Notes: generated from the sequence alone by a model not told the origin. 64,000 nt of DNA from Nostocales cyanobacterium HT-58-2 (GCA_002163975.1 CP019636.1:3669001-3733000); one strand, 5' to 3'. Positions 36,099 through 45,590 are shown, counted from the first letter of the stretch. Numbers and translations: made by a program.

Positions 36099-37301
36099 AT
36101 GCAAACAAATTGGAAAATAGGGTCTTTGTTTGGAATTCCACTCTTTTTAGACCCTCTATGGTTTGTGATTTTAGGGCTGGCAACCCTTAACTTTGGGGTC
36201 GCTTACCAAACATGGGGAACTGTCCTAGCTTGGAGTGCTGGAGTCGTGATGGCATTGCTGCTGTTTGGTTCAGTATTATTGCACGAGTTAGGACACAGTT
36301 TAGTAGCGCGATCGCAAGGCATAAAAGTCAATTCAATTACTCTATTTCTGTTTGGTGGCATTGCTTCTATTGAAGAAGAATCGAAAACCCCAGGCAAAGC
36401 ATTTCAAGTGGCAATTGCCGGACCAGCAGTGAGTGTTGTCCTGTTTTTCCTCTTTCAACTATTAACTGATATTTTTCCCCATAGCAGTCCTGCTAGTGTT
36501 ATGGTTGGAGACTTAGCAAAAATTAACCTAGTTTTAGCACTGTTCAACCTGATTCCTGGCTTGCCGCTAGATGGTGGACAAGTGTTAAAAGCCGCACTAT
36601 GGAAAGCAACAGGCAACCGCTTTCAAGCTGTACGATTAGCTGCAAAAGCAGGGCAAATATTGGGTTACGGTGCTATTGCTTTGGGCATGGCTGTAGATTA
36701 CTTTACAGGCGAATTAGTGACTGGTTTGTGGATAGCACTGTTAGGCTGGTTTGGCATCCGCAATGCCAGCAGTTATGACCGTGTAACTATATTACAAGAA
36801 ACCTTGCTCAATTTGGTTGCCACCAATGCCATGACCCGCGACTTTCGCGTAGTCGATGCCAACCAGACTTTACGTTCCTTTGCCGACTCCTATCTTTTGG
36901 ACACCAACGCCTTGAGAGTTTATTTTGCTGAGTCTGATGGACGTTACCGAGGCATGGTTTCCATTGACGACTTGCGCCTTGTGGAAAGGAGTCAATGGGA
37001 AACCCTAACCGTACAAAGTATTGTGCATCCTCTGACAGAAATTCCCACTGTGAGTGAGTCAACTTCCCTCGTAGAAGTCATTAACAGGTTGGAAAATGAA
37101 CAATTACCCCGCATAACTGTGCTTTCTCCCGCTGGTGCTGTCGCTGGTGTCATTGATCGAGGAGATATTGTCAAAGAATTGGCACAAAAATTAAATTTGC
37201 GGATCACGGAAGCCGAGATTAAGCGAATTAAAGAAGAAGGGAGTTATCCACCTGGTTTGCAATTGGGAGTCATTGCTAAGTCAATCATCAATGAATTCTA
37301 A
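36099..37301 (+). CDS. Site-2-type membrane zinc metalloprotease with CBS region, 400 aa
   Basis: Intramembrane protease of the S2P/SpoIVFB group. HELGH at about 64-68 (zinc and catalytic Glu) and LIPGLPLDGGQVLKAALW (third ligand Asp) are the hallmarks. Four to six hydrophobic helices fill the first 220 residues. After about 240 comes a cytosolic part with two CBS-like repeats (VTILQETLLNLVATNAMTRD, VSESTSLVEVINRLENEQLP...VAGVIDRGDIV). AGGAAA precedes the ATG. Such proteases release regulators or cleave signal remnants; the CBS part could sense adenine nucleotides. Target unknown. Confidence 0.88.
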   Translation: MQTNWKIGSLFGIPLFLDPLWFVILGLATLNFGVAYQTWGTVLAWSAGVVMALLLFGSVLLHELGHSLVARSQGIKVNSITLFLFGGIASIEEESKTPGKAFQVAIAGPAVSVVLFFLFQLLTDIFPHSSPASVMVGDLAKINLVLALFNLIPGLPLDGGQVLKAALWKATGNRFQAVRLAAKAGQILGYGAIALGMAVDYFTGELVTGLWIALLGWFGIRNASSYDRVTILQETLLNLVATNAMTRDFRVVDANQTLRSFADSYLLDTNALRVYFAESDGRYRGMVSIDDLRLVERSQWETLTVQSIVHPLTEIPTVSESTSLVEVINRLENEQLPRITVLSPAGAVAGVIDRGDIVKELAQKLNLRITEAEIKRIKEEGSYPPGLQLGVIAKSIINEF

Positions 37302-38362
37302 ATGAACTACCCCACTGTACAGGCGGATAAGGTTTCTCATTCCCCATCTGTCTTACAGCTAGGCTTGTGTCTCTTCTCATTCAAAATTCATAATCTCCAT
37401 ACCTGCTACAGGGGACTCAAAATTATTTTTTTACTTGAAATTTTGACTTTACTCTGTTGCTCTAACGCATAAGCAGTGCTATGTTTACTGTGATTATTGT
37501 CCTCAATTAATTTTGACGGAGAGCAACCGCTGTGCAAGCGCAGTTTTTCACAAGGGTAGAATGGGTCACTGGTTTCACTCACTACAAGTAGGCATGGAAT
37601 GCCTGTAAGAAGCCATGCGGCTAGGTCTACAATTCATTGAATTCTATATTCCAGAAAAGCTGACTGCCCTACTTTGGCTTCGAGTTTGTCGTGACAAGTC
37701 TGTATGTTTAGTGGGCTTGTCTGCAATACTACCATAGGCCTTATAAAAGCACGGGCGATGATGCTCGCCAGGAAACTTTGTGAAGACAGAGAAACAATAA
37801 CCCAACAAAGAACTGTAGGAGATGATTTATAAAGTAAACGTTAAATTGTAGGATGCGTTACGCGCTGCTTTAACGCATGGCATTTGGTAGTGTCCTGCGG
37901 CTAGAACTCACTCTCTCAAACTTTCAAATCCTTACATAGCCGTAACACAACAGCAGTTTTGCGGGAAGAAAATCTACACCGCAAACTGCCTCCCTTACAC
38001 TTAATATTTACTTTATAAAGACCTCTAAGACATAGCTATTTTTAACTTCTAGAATAGTCCAAACCTAGCAAGCAATTTAGATATTAGACCTGCCTTAAAA
38101 ATAGAGCAGCTTGAAACAACGCAAAATCGTTCCAGCATCATTTTCATTGTTCCTTGTGAGCAAAAGCTCATGGAGTCTCTTGCAAAAGTACCTTTTGCAA
38201 GAGGTAGGCAACAGGAAAAACTTGGGACTGTTAAGAGTTAAGCGTTCCCTGTTCCCGACTCTGCAAGAAGTCTATTGGATGACAGATATCTGTTTTACCT
38301 TGTTTCCCTGGCGACTTTTTACTTTCCTACCTTTTCAACTTAAATCTTATTTAGGAGAAACT
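37302..38362. other. About 1 kb of non-coding DNA with repeat elements
   Basis: No gene is supported. GTAGGATGCGTTACGCGCTGC at about 37850 belongs to the GTAGGxTGCGTTA dispersed family, and a perfect hairpin lies at 38177-38203. A frame open upstream of rocD (from TTG 38111) is not its real start. The promoter of rocD is probably close to 38340. Confidence 0.45.
38177..38203. repeat. 11-bp stem hairpin upstream of rocD
   Basis: CTCTTGCAAAA pairs perfectly with TTTTGCAAGAG with loop GTACC. It lies about 160 bp before the rocD start. No T-tract follows, so a dispersed hairpin element is more likely than a terminator. Confidence 0.7.
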
Positions 38363-39580
38363 ATGCTGACTGCAAGCACTTCTCTGACTGCCCAAGATTA
38401 TATCGATTTGGAGACGACCTATGGTGCGAATAATTACCATCCCCTTGATGTAGTCATCACTAAAGGTCAGGGAGTGTGGGTTTGGGACACTGAGGGTAAG
38501 AAGTATTTAGATTGCCTCAGTGCTTACTCAGCTTTGAATCAAGGTCATTGTCATCCTAAGATTTTGCAGGCGATGACTGAACAAGCAAGCATTGTAACGC
38601 TAACTTCCCGCGCGTTTCGCAACAATCAACTAGGTAGCTTCTATGAAAAGCTTTGCCAAATTTCAGGGCTCTCTAAAGTGCTACCCATGAACTCCGGGGC
38701 TGAAGCTGTTGAAACAGCAATCAAGGCGATTCGAAAGTGGGCGTATACCGTTAAGGGAGTTCCAGCCAATCAAGCAGAAATTATTGTGTGTAGTAACAAC
38801 TTTTCTGGACGCACCATTAGTTTGATTAGCTTTTCCACTGAAGCACAGTATCAAGATGGCTTTTACCCGCTAACTCCTGGTTTTCAGGTGATTTCTTTTG
38901 GTGATGCAAGTGCCTTGGAAGCAGCAATAACTCCTAACACGGCTGCATTTCTCGTTGAACCGATTCAGGGTGAAGGTGGGATTATTATCCCGCCCGATGG
39001 CTTCCTTAAGCAAGCTGAGACAATCTGTCGCCAAAACAACGTGCTGCTTGTGTTAGACGAGATTCAGACTGGATTGGGTCGTACTGGCAAAATGTTCGCC
39101 TTTGAGCATGAAGGAGTCCGACCAGATGGCATCACAATTGGCAAAGCACTCTCCGGTGGTTTTTACCCTATCTCTGCGTTCTTAAGTACTGAAGAAGTTA
39201 TGGGAGTGTTTCATCCAGGGGATCACGGCAGTACCTTTGGAGGCAATCCTTTAGCAGCGGCGATCGCCAACGCTGCCATAGATGTGATTATGGAAGAACG
39301 CCTACCAGAAAGAGCCGCCGAGATGGGCGCTTACTTTATCACTAAGCTGCAATCTATGAAAAGCCCGCATATCCAAGAAGTCAGGGGTAAGGGCTTACTG
39401 ATTGGGGTTGAGTTGAAACCAGAAGCTGGTGGTGCACGTAGCTTCTGCAAGGATTTAGCACAAAAAGGATTATTAGCTAAAGAAACACGCGAGAATACTA
39501 TCCGCTTTGCACCTCCTTTGGTGATTACCCAAGAGGAGATTAATTGGGCATTGGAACAGATTGAGAGGGTTTTGACCTAA
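38363..39580 (+). CDS. rocD: Ornithine aminotransferase
   Basis: Class III PLP aminotransferase of 405 residues. [60 protein letters not shown], the PLP-Asp in [20 protein letters not shown] and the Schiff-base Lys in [18 protein letters not shown] all match ornithine aminotransferase closely. It makes glutamate-5-semialdehyde from ornithine. The frame opens at 38111, but ATG at 38363 with AGGAGA six bases upstream is the real start. A cytosolic enzyme of arginine/proline metabolism. Confidence 0.93.
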   Translation: MLTASTSLTAQDYIDLETTYGANNYHPLDVVITKGQGVWVWDTEGKKYLDCLSAYSALNQGHCHPKILQAMTEQASIVTLTSRAFRNNQLGSFYEKLCQISGLSKVLPMNSGAEAVETAIKAIRKWAYTVKGVPANQAEIIVCSNNFSGRTISLISFSTEAQYQDGFYPLTPGFQVISFGDASALEAAITPNTAAFLVEPIQGEGGIIIPPDGFLKQAETICRQNNVLLVLDEIQTGLGRTGKMFAFEHEGVRPDGITIGKALSGGFYPISAFLSTEEVMGVFHPGDHGSTFGGNPLAAAIANAAIDVIMEERLPERAAEMGAYFITKLQSMKSPHIQEVRGKGLLIGVELKPEAGGARSFCKDLAQKGLLAKETRENTIRFAPPLVITQEEINWALEQIERVLT

Positions 39581-39617
39581 GTGCTACGTCAACAATTGTT
39601 AGAATCGTGCAGTCATC

Positions 39618-39743
39618 ATGCCTTATGCTTACCTTACTGGTAGAGATGTTGCAGCTGCTCAAGTCATCCTCAGTAGAGAGTGTGAAGCCGTCGGGCAGAC
39701 AGCCAAGATACGCCCAGTGAAAGTTCACGCTTATCCCCTGTAA
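39618..39743 (+). pseudogene. TnpB C-terminal remnant
   Basis: A 41-codon frame reads MPYAYLTGRDVAAAQVILSR then ECEAVGQTAKIRPVK and stops at TAA 39741. The RDVAAAQVIL...EAVGQT pattern is the last RuvC block (Asp) and tail of IS891/IS1341-type TnpB proteins. No other part of the protein is found upstream, where rocD ends at 39580. It is a leftover of an element lost from this place. Confidence 0.6.
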
Positions 39744-39810
39744 TTCAAGAATTCCACGGCTTGAAAGGGGAATGAGCGTGTAGCACGATATTCATGTAGC
39801 TGTGGGAGTG

Positions 39811-40560
39811 TCAATTACGCTTTAGCTGTTTAGTTGTCACTCCTTTTTCATAATGCAAAGTATACACATTCTTTGCATATAACACCCTATACCATAAACC
39901 TAGCTGCAATCCTGTATTAAGCACTTTCACTATGTTGGATCTCACCGTCTTCAACTGGAGAAGAGTTAATTGACCACCGTAGAGGTCACGGACGAGTGCA
40001 TCAATGTGAAAATGCAAATCCGGTCGGCGGCGCATCAGAATCAGGATAGCATTTTGTATGGAATATTCTTGAAACTCAGGTAATAGTGGTATGCTTCCTG
40101 GTTTTCTTTTTGTAGTTAGCTTAGGAATATCAGAGATATCAAATTCCACTGCTGAAGCTGTTTGCTCATTATCATTATGTGATTGTTGCTCACTCAACAA
40201 TACAGACTCAAGATTTTCATCTTCTTCATCCTCAAGATTTTCATCTTCTTCATCCTCAAGATTTTCATCTTCTTCATCATTTGAATTATCCACAGAGTAG
40301 TTTGTGGACTCTAATTCTTCCTCATCCTCAGATACTGGGCTATCCTCAAGTACAGCAGTACTGGAAGGAAATGGAAAATGCCTTTGGGGAGAATACATCT
40401 GCTCTTCGAGGGCATAGCCTGATATTAGAGATTCTAGAGTACTAATCTGATTACGGATAAAGGACAGGCGGCGCTCTAATTGAGCAGCTTCTGATACGTA
40501 GCGCTCGCGCTCTTGTTCGAGTAAACTCAGAATCTGAGATAAATCAGATAGATCAGCCAT
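39811..40560 (-). CDS. Hypothetical protein with coiled coil, acidic repeats and C-terminal winged-helix-like domain
   Basis: Residues about 5-50 form a coiled coil (LLEQERERYVSEAAQLERRL). About 80-130 is very acidic, with three exact copies of DEEDENLE from a 24-bp repeat. From about 160 a domain with YSIQNAILILMRRRPDLHFHIDALVRDLYGG...LKTVRSNIVKVLNTGLQLGLW resembles a winged helix of the kind seen in HARE-type domains. The frame begins at 40602, but ATG at 40560 (MADLSDLSQI) is the likely start, because the part before it reads into the neighbouring divergent gene. A DNA-associated role is inference. Confidence 0.65.
   Translation of the reverse strand: MADLSDLSQILSLLEQERERYVSEAAQLERRLSFIRNQISTLESLISGYALEEQMYSPQRHFPFPSSTAVLEDSPVSEDEEELESTNYSVDNSNDEEDENLEDEEDENLEDEEDENLESVLLSEQQSHNDNEQTASAVEFDISDIPKLTTKRKPGSIPLLPEFQEYSIQNAILILMRRRPDLHFHIDALVRDLYGGQLTLLQLKTVRSNIVKVLNTGLQLGLWYRVLYAKNVYTLHYEKGVTTKQLKRN
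40209..40280. repeat. 24-bp tandem repeat, three copies, in coding sequence
   Basis: Three adjacent copies of a 24-bp unit (CAAGATTTTCATCTTCTTCA...) encode (DEEDENLE)x3 on the minus strand. Because the unit is a multiple of three, copy-number change keeps the frame. Confidence 0.85.
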
Positions 40561-40591
40561 ACCATTAACATTTCTAGTAGGAACAAGACAG

Positions 40592-40834
40592 GTGGAAAGC
40601 AAAGAAGTTTTCGTTAAAGCTCACACTCGCGTCATCAAGCAACGAGTTTACCGATTTGTGTGCAAAAATTGCAATCAGGTGGTGGAGCGCACCTGTTACC
40701 CGTCACAACCATTGTATTGCCTTGAATGTCGTCCACAAAAAGCAAAGCCTTCTAAACCTAATCGTAAAGCGATCGCTAAATCGAAAAAAAAATTTACAGC
40801 ACAGCAGCCAGTTGCAGAAGAATTTATTGTTTGA
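40592..40834 (+). CDS. Small zinc-ribbon-like basic protein, 80 aa
   Basis: Start GTG at 40592. YRFVCKNCNQVVERTCYPSQ followed by PLYCLECRP gives CxxC...C...CxxC, a likely zinc ribbon, followed by a Lys-rich tail (KPSKPNRKAIAKSKKKF). It is divergently transcribed from the coiled-coil protein, with their starts facing each other across about 30 bp. Such small zinc-ribbon proteins occur widely in cyanobacteria and may bind nucleic acid; the function is not known to me. Confidence 0.65.
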   Translation: MESKEVFVKAHTRVIKQRVYRFVCKNCNQVVERTCYPSQPLYCLECRPQKAKPSKPNRKAIAKSKKKFTAQQPVAEEFIV

Positions 40835-41385
40835 CCAACAAATAACTCAGCAAGTCCTCAGCACAATTCAGAGGGCAGAATCTGGGCTGTGTCCCCTTCC
40901 CTAACGAATATGATAGTCAAACTAAAAACGAGCTCCTTTCTGGTTATCCTAAAGAGAGCCTATTTTTTGTTTGAGTTGTTAGTCCATCCCTAATAGGGAT
41001 TCATTGTCTTGCCAAAAGAAAGGATTAGAAATACATCAACTTGTCTTCTGCAAAAATTTCAATCTCTGCTAGGAATACATCTTTTCAGTGTTTGACAGGA
41101 ATACACCAACTTTGCAAGAAGAAGAACCAATTACGTAAGATTACCATACTCGCTCAGTTATGCCAAGATGAGGAAATAATACTCCACTGCCAGCATCTAC
41201 CAATCCCCTCTAGACCTCTGGGTTCATCCAAACTACTCCAAATCAACTTTATAGGGACTCCCACTCCAAAGCCCCTGTTTGTAGTACTAGCCCGTCCTAC
41301 CTCCAAAAGAGGATGGATTTTCTTGCTTGATTACTGTCAAAGAAATGAGCTATTGCAAAAAGGACAGTAAGCATTCAATGAGACG
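40835..41385. other. Intergenic region with a weak ORF
   Basis: Contains a 109-codon frame from TTG 41041 to 41370 (SSAKISISARNTSFQ...RNELLQKGQ) without a recognisable domain or ribosome binding site. GAAATACATCAACTTG and GGAATACACCAACTTTG at about 41028 and 41087 are near-duplicate sequences. I do not call a gene. Confidence 0.4.
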
Positions 41386-42366
41386 CTACAACCAACGCTG
41401 TTTTTTAGCATACATAATACTACCAATCACAATGAATGCCATCACGCCGACAACAGTAGGATAAGCCCAAGCTTGCTCTAATTCCGGCATATATTTGAAG
41501 TTCATACCATAGAAGCCAGAAATGAAAGTGATTGGTAAGAATATAGTTGAAAGGATAGTTAAGCGATTAATTCGTTCACTGGTTTTGCTGGCAATATTAT
41601 CGCGTTGAATTTCCATTAATTCTGACATCCAGGTTCTTAGAGCTTGATATTCTTGCCAGAGATTATCAACGTGATGAACCAATTCTTGATTGAATAGTGC
41701 TTTTACTGGCTGAGAGATCCATTGAAAATCTTCGTAATTCATCATAGATAGAAGTAACTTGATGCTTTGAAAATTTCTACGTCCAAAACGAGTAGATTGT
41801 CTCATTGTGGCAATCTTTTGATACGTTGATTCATCACCAGAATTATCTAATACTTCATCTTCCAAATCATCAAGTTGTCTAGAAATAGAATCAAATACAG
41901 TATGGTAATTATTCAAAATATCTTTAAAAATGAGATAAAAAAGATAGTCAATTCCCCACGTTTGGAAATCTATAGTTCGCTTTTGAAGATTATTAGTTAG
42001 TATAGTAAAGATTTTTACTTCGGTAATTTCAAACGTTATGATGAAATTGGTTCCAACCAGAATACTGCCACGCGCCACCTCAAACTCCTGATTTTTTATT
42101 TGATGAGTCAGAATTTCATAGCTGTCAAGTAAACAATCTTCTATGTCTTGATCAATTCCTGTAGGGGAATGGTTGAAAATCATGTTAACTCGAGATGGAT
42201 TGAGTCCAAAGTGCTTGATAATTCTGGCTGTTCCAGTACGATCTCGGAAGTGAATACAACGCAACCAGATATTGTGAGAACCATCAATCCTTTTCAGGAC
42301 GGTATCAATATCCCAACTGGTAAATAAATCCAGGTGATTCTGAGAAAAGGTGAGGAGAATTAGCAT
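41386..42366 (-). CDS. corA: CorA-family divalent cation transporter, 326 aa
   Basis: The C-terminus has two transmembrane helices with the CorA signature YGMNF between TM1 (ILSTIFLPITFISGFYGMNF) and the periplasmic loop MPELEQAWAYP, then TM2 (VVGVMAFIVIGSIMY) and the basic tail AKKQRWL. The N-terminal 240 residues form the alpha/beta cytosolic funnel with a long helix (HVDNLWQEYQALRTWMSELM). CorA channels carry Mg2+ or Co2+ inward as pentamers. It is encoded on the minus strand, with no linked gene in an operon. Confidence 0.92.
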   Translation of the reverse strand: MLILLTFSQNHLDLFTSWDIDTVLKRIDGSHNIWLRCIHFRDRTGTARIIKHFGLNPSRVNMIFNHSPTGIDQDIEDCLLDSYEILTHQIKNQEFEVARGSILVGTNFIITFEITEVKIFTILTNNLQKRTIDFQTWGIDYLFYLIFKDILNNYHTVFDSISRQLDDLEDEVLDNSGDESTYQKIATMRQSTRFGRRNFQSIKLLLSMMNYEDFQWISQPVKALFNQELVHHVDNLWQEYQALRTWMSELMEIQRDNIASKTSERINRLTILSTIFLPITFISGFYGMNFKYMPELEQAWAYPTVVGVMAFIVIGSIMYAKKQRWL

Positions 42367-42727
42367 ATAGCAATCCTAATTGAGTCGTGATAAAACACGG
42401 TGACTCAAAATACTTATTAATAAGCATTTTAGACTTTATCCCAACTTCGGTCGCTATTATCGCCAACAACAGAAAACCCCTCGTAATGAGCCGAGGGGTT
42501 TTGTCTATCTGCTCCTTGCATTGTGGTAGATACTCCAAGCCACCCTTACATTTTTAACAAGTCACTGTGCAACTCATGGGCGCGACAGTTGAGTGATGTT
42601 AATTCTGATGTCAATTCAATCTTGAAGCACTGCTTATGGTGCTCTCCCCTCCACAGGGGAGGAAATCCTGGGAGGAGTGTCAAGGGGTTGGTAGATGCTT
42701 AGAGGGGATTGGTAGCTATTCTTTTGA
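42367..42727. other. Intergenic region with terminator
   Basis: Holds the bidirectional terminator at 42473-42502 and a small CCCCTCCACAGGGG hairpin near 42649. No gene. Confidence 0.5.
42473..42502. terminator. Bidirectional rho-independent terminator
   Basis: AAAACCCCTC at 42473-42482 pairs perfectly with GAGGGGTTTT at 42493-42502, loop GTAATGAGCC. The A and T tracts at either end let it act in both directions. Between the 5' end of corA and the 3' end of the OB-like gene, both on the minus strand, it would stop transcription coming from the latter. Confidence 0.85.
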
Positions 42728-43852
42728 TTACTGTTGTGGTTTTGGTTTTGGCTTTGGCATCTCCTTTGGTTTTCCTTTGAAATCACCTTTGAAATCACCT
42801 TTGAAATCACCTTTAGGTTTGCCCTTGTAGGGTGGTTTTCCTCTTGGTGGTCTGGTATCCTTGCCAGCAGCCTTGAGCGCTGCCATCTTCTCCTTAAGAG
42901 CTGTTGCTTTGTCGTCCTTGGATACCTTAAGAAACCTTGGTGCCTTTTCCATCGGTAGCCCCAGCAATGAGTCAAACGCAAAAGCATCTTTGTGGGGCAG
43001 AAACTTTGCCTTAATCTGCACAAATACTGGCTTGCCTTGCTCTTCCTTTGGTGCTTTAGGATTGAACCGGAACGGTGGAACTATTGCATCTCGCCAGAAT
43101 AAAGGTAAATGACTGGCTTTCATAAATTTTACCTTTTTCGCTGGTTCAGCCGTCTTTATATACTCCAGCCGCTCTTTTTTGAAATTTTTGAAAACAGAAA
43201 TGCAAGGTGTTGGACAGACGGGAATAAACTGCCAAAGTCCACAAAGTTTGAACTCCATATCCTGAAGCTCTTCTGAGATGACCTCTGATTGCCGTCCTTT
43301 ATCAAAACCAACAACTTGAAAAGCAACCTGTGGCGGTTGCTCACGTTTGGGAAAATGAGTGAACTTTGGATAAACAACTAACCGTTGGGTAGACTCACCA
43401 GTTGCTTCTATTTCTTTTTTCAGGGCTTCGTAAGCTCTTTTTCTGCTGGAGGCGTAGAATAATGGGTATTCTTTATTACCAATAGTGATGGTACTTCTTT
43501 CCTTGTCTTCGGCCTCCTTGATGAAGGTTACCTTACCAGTAATGACCCCCACCGCTTGAAATAGCGCACCAGGTTCTTCAGTAGTATCTGGCTGTTTTTC
43601 AGTATTCGTCTGCTCTTGTGTGCCAGTCGAGGGCTGTTCTGGGTCAGAGACGACTTCATCTTTTTCCAAATTACTGACTGGCTCTTGTGTATCAGAATTT
43701 GCTTGCTCTGGAGCAGAGACGATTTCATTCTGCTCGGAATTGTTGACTGACTCTTGTGTGTCATAATTTACCTCCGTGGGCTGAGGTGATGCTGATTCTA
43801 GAGTCAGATCTGCTTTGGTAGGCTTATTGTTGATAGGTTCTGTTGAAGCCAT
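42728..43852 (-). CDS. Conserved hypothetical with acidic N-terminus and KGDF-repeat C-terminus, 374 aa
   Basis: From ATG 43852 (MASTEPINNKPTKADL; the frame opens at 43894). Residues 1-100 are a low-complexity Glu/Gln/Thr linker with repeated TQE and PEQ motifs. About 105-300 is a folded region (GVITGKVTFIKEAEDKERST, RLVVYPKFTHFPKREQPPQV, VCPTPCISVFKN) that looks OB-like with CxxxPCI cysteines. The tail has three KGDF units from a 12-bp repeat, then KPKPKPQQ. This resembles single-strand nucleic-acid-binding proteins with disordered tails, but I cannot name it. Confidence 0.65.
   Translation of the reverse strand: MASTEPINNKPTKADLTLESASPQPTEVNYDTQESVNNSEQNEIVSAPEQANSDTQEPVSNLEKDEVVSDPEQPSTGTQEQTNTEKQPDTTEEPGALFQAVGVITGKVTFIKEAEDKERSTITIGNKEYPLFYASSRKRAYEALKKEIEATGESTQRLVVYPKFTHFPKREQPPQVAFQVVGFDKGRQSEVISEELQDMEFKLCGLWQFIPVCPTPCISVFKNFKKERLEYIKTAEPAKKVKFMKASHLPLFWRDAIVPPFRFNPKAPKEEQGKPVFVQIKAKFLPHKDAFAFDSLLGLPMEKAPRFLKVSKDDKATALKEKMAALKAAGKDTRPPRGKPPYKGKPKGDFKGDFKGDFKGKPKEMPKPKPKPQQ
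42778..42815. repeat. 12-bp tandem repeat encoding KGDF
   Basis: About three copies of AAATCACCTTTG, giving (KGDF)n on the minus strand. In-frame microsatellite-like repeat in a basic disordered tail. Confidence 0.8.
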
Positions 43853-44034
43853 AATTGTTATTCTTGAGAGTGAGCGTAGTATATTTGCGCTCACTTTATA
43901 ATATAGAACTGCTTTTACCTCAGCTAGTTTATTAGCTTTTTGTTATAACTCAAAAGGTAGTTGATTGTTGAATATTTTTACACTTCCCAAGCAGCAGCGC
44001 AAAATTTTGAAAATTAGATCCAGGAGTAAAAACA

Positions 44035-44214
44035 ATGCAAACAGTACAAACACCAGAACTGACACCAGAACAGGTCAATCAAGCGGTTAACGCAATCATT
44101 GAAGTGTTGGGAAGCCCACAAAGTGATTTGCAGCAACTTGCTCTCTCGGCTTTTCACCGTGGCGATTACCAAACAGTGAAACGGTTAGCTGCAACTAACT
44201 TGTCTGACTGTTAC
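44035..44214 (+). pseudogene. 5' part of a small gene split by TnpB element copy 1
   Basis: Codes for MQTVQTPELTPEQVNQAVNAI...LAATNLSDCY, with AGGAGT before the ATG. The codon TAC at 44212-44214 is the last before the element, whose left flank is TTAC. The matching 3' part lies at 45643-45792. Removing the 1428-bp element restores one continuous frame of about 109 codons: ...NLSDCY-CKSLGYLGGALKLTP... A truncated protein would read into the element and end LETERMLPPHRNGWR. The function of the intact protein is unknown to me. Confidence 0.75.
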
Positions 44215-44235
44215 CTAGAAACTGAGAGAATGCTC

Positions 44236-44259
44236 CCGCCACACCGGAACGGTTGGCGG
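44236..44259. repeat. Left-end hairpin of the TnpB element (copy 1)
   Basis: CCGCCA-C-ACCG-GAA-CGGT-TGGCGG: a ten-pair stem with a bulged C and loop GAA, 21 bases inside the left end. This is the TnpA recognition hairpin expected in IS200/IS605 elements. Copy 2 has it at 52325-52348. Confidence 0.75.
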
Positions 44260-44274
44260 TGAGATGAATCGAAG

Positions 44275-44347
44275 GCTAAAAACGAAACACCCCTTAACTG
44301 AATCAAACCTACGGTTTGACAAGGCGAGGGGTAGTTGAGTTTTTAGC
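44275..44347 (+). ncRNA. Candidate structured leader RNA of tnpB (copy 1)
   Basis: GCTAAAAAC at 44275-44283 pairs with GTTTTTAGC at 44339-44347; inside, ACCCCT pairs with AGGGGT and innermost AAACC with GGTTT. It lies between the left-end hairpin and tnpB. The fold with a T5 run on its 3' arm could be an attenuator controlling tnpB. The same structure is in copy 2 at 52364-52436. Confidence 0.5.
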
Positions 44348-44387
44348 AATCCTATGTTAGTATTACGCTATAGAGTTGAGCATAAGA

Positions 44388-45590
44388 ATGCTAGTACTTG
44401 AGGCAAAACTAGAAGGAGCAAACGAGCAGTATGGGAAGCTAGATGAAGCTATCCGTACTGCTCGTTTTGTTCGCAATAGTTGCCTGAGATACTGGATGGA
44501 CAACAAGAACATCGACAAGTACGACTTGAGTGCATATTGTGCCGTACTTGCCAAAGAGTTTGAGTTTGCCAAAAACCTCAATTCTATGGCTCGTCAGGCT
44601 AGTGCAGAAAGAGCGTGGTCTGCTATTGCTCGTTTCTACGACAACTGCAAGAAGAATAAGCCAGGGAAGAAAGGGTATCCACGTTTCAAGAAAGAACAAA
44701 CACATGGCTCTGTGGAATACAAGACCACTGGATGGAAGCTTTCTGAAGACAGGAGATATGTTACTTTCACCGACGGGTTTGAAGCGGGAACCTTCAAGAT
44801 GTGGGGAACCCGCGATTTGCATTTCTATCGACTAAAGCAGATTAAGCGGGTGCGGGTTGTGCGTCGTGCAGATGGATACTACGTTCAGTTCTGCATTGAC
44901 CAAGAACGTTTAGAAAAGCGTGAGCCAACACTGAAAACTGTCGGGATTGATGTGGGATTGAACCACTTCTACACCGACTCCGATGGACAGACTGTTGCAA
45001 ACCCACGTCATCTGTGCAAGTCTGAAAAGTCGTTGAAGCGTCTGCAGCGTCGCTTGTCTCAAACGAAAAAAGGCTCTAAGAATAGAGCCAAGTTTAGAAA
45101 CAAGCTTGCTCGCAAGCACCTCAAGGTAAGTCGCCAGCGTAAAGATTTTGCCATTAAGACGGCAAGATGCGTAGTGATGTCTAACGACCTCGTGGCGTAT
45201 GAGGACTTGAAGGTGCGGAATATAGTAAGGAATAGACGCCTTGCCAAATCAATATCTGATGCTGCGTGGACTCAATTCCGGGAATGGGTTGAGTACTATG
45301 GAAAAGTGTTTGGTGTGGTTACAGTCGCTGTTCCACCTCACTACACTTCCCAGAACTGCTCTAACTGCGGGAAAACTGTCAAGAAAAGTCTTAGCACCAG
45401 GACGCACACTTGTCCTCACTGTGGGCATATTCAAGACAGAGACCACAATGCAGCACGAAACATATTAGAAAAGGCACTACGTACGGCGGGTCACGTCGGA
45501 ACTAACGCCTCTGGAGAGAACGACCTCTGCTTGGATGGGGAAACTCCTCCAACTAAGTCGGCTCGTGGAAAGAGGAAACCCAAGGAGTGA
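44388..45590 (+). CDS. tnpB: TnpB RNA-guided nuclease (copy 1)
   Basis: Full-length TnpB of 400 residues from ATG 44388 (TTG 44376 also in frame). RuvC residues: Asp in GIDVGLNHFYTDSDG, Glu in LVAYEDLKVRN and Asp in IQDRDHNAARNILEKA. A zinc finger CSNCG...CPHCG lies between the last two, and the N-terminal part has the WMDNKNIDKYDLSAYC and SRxGYPRFKK-type regions of cyanobacterial TnpBs. TnpB proteins cut DNA next to a short motif using an RNA made from the element's right end. The 3' end overlaps the predicted guide RNA. All catalytic residues are intact. Confidence 0.93.
   Translation: MLVLEAKLEGANEQYGKLDEAIRTARFVRNSCLRYWMDNKNIDKYDLSAYCAVLAKEFEFAKNLNSMARQASAERAWSAIARFYDNCKKNKPGKKGYPRFKKEQTHGSVEYKTTGWKLSEDRRYVTFTDGFEAGTFKMWGTRDLHFYRLKQIKRVRVVRRADGYYVQFCIDQERLEKREPTLKTVGIDVGLNHFYTDSDGQTVANPRHLCKSEKSLKRLQRRLSQTKKGSKNRAKFRNKLARKHLKVSRQRKDFAIKTARCVVMSNDLVAYEDLKVRNIVRNRRLAKSISDAAWTQFREWVEYYGKVFGVVTVAVPPHYTSQNCSNCGKTVKKSLSTRTHTCPHCGHIQDRDHNAARNILEKALRTAGHVGTNASGENDLCLDGETPPTKSARGKRKPKE

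Noticed and set aside
41041..41370. 109-codon plus-strand ORF with TTG start
   Set aside because: No recognisable domain and no ribosome binding site; could be a gene but the evidence is insufficient.
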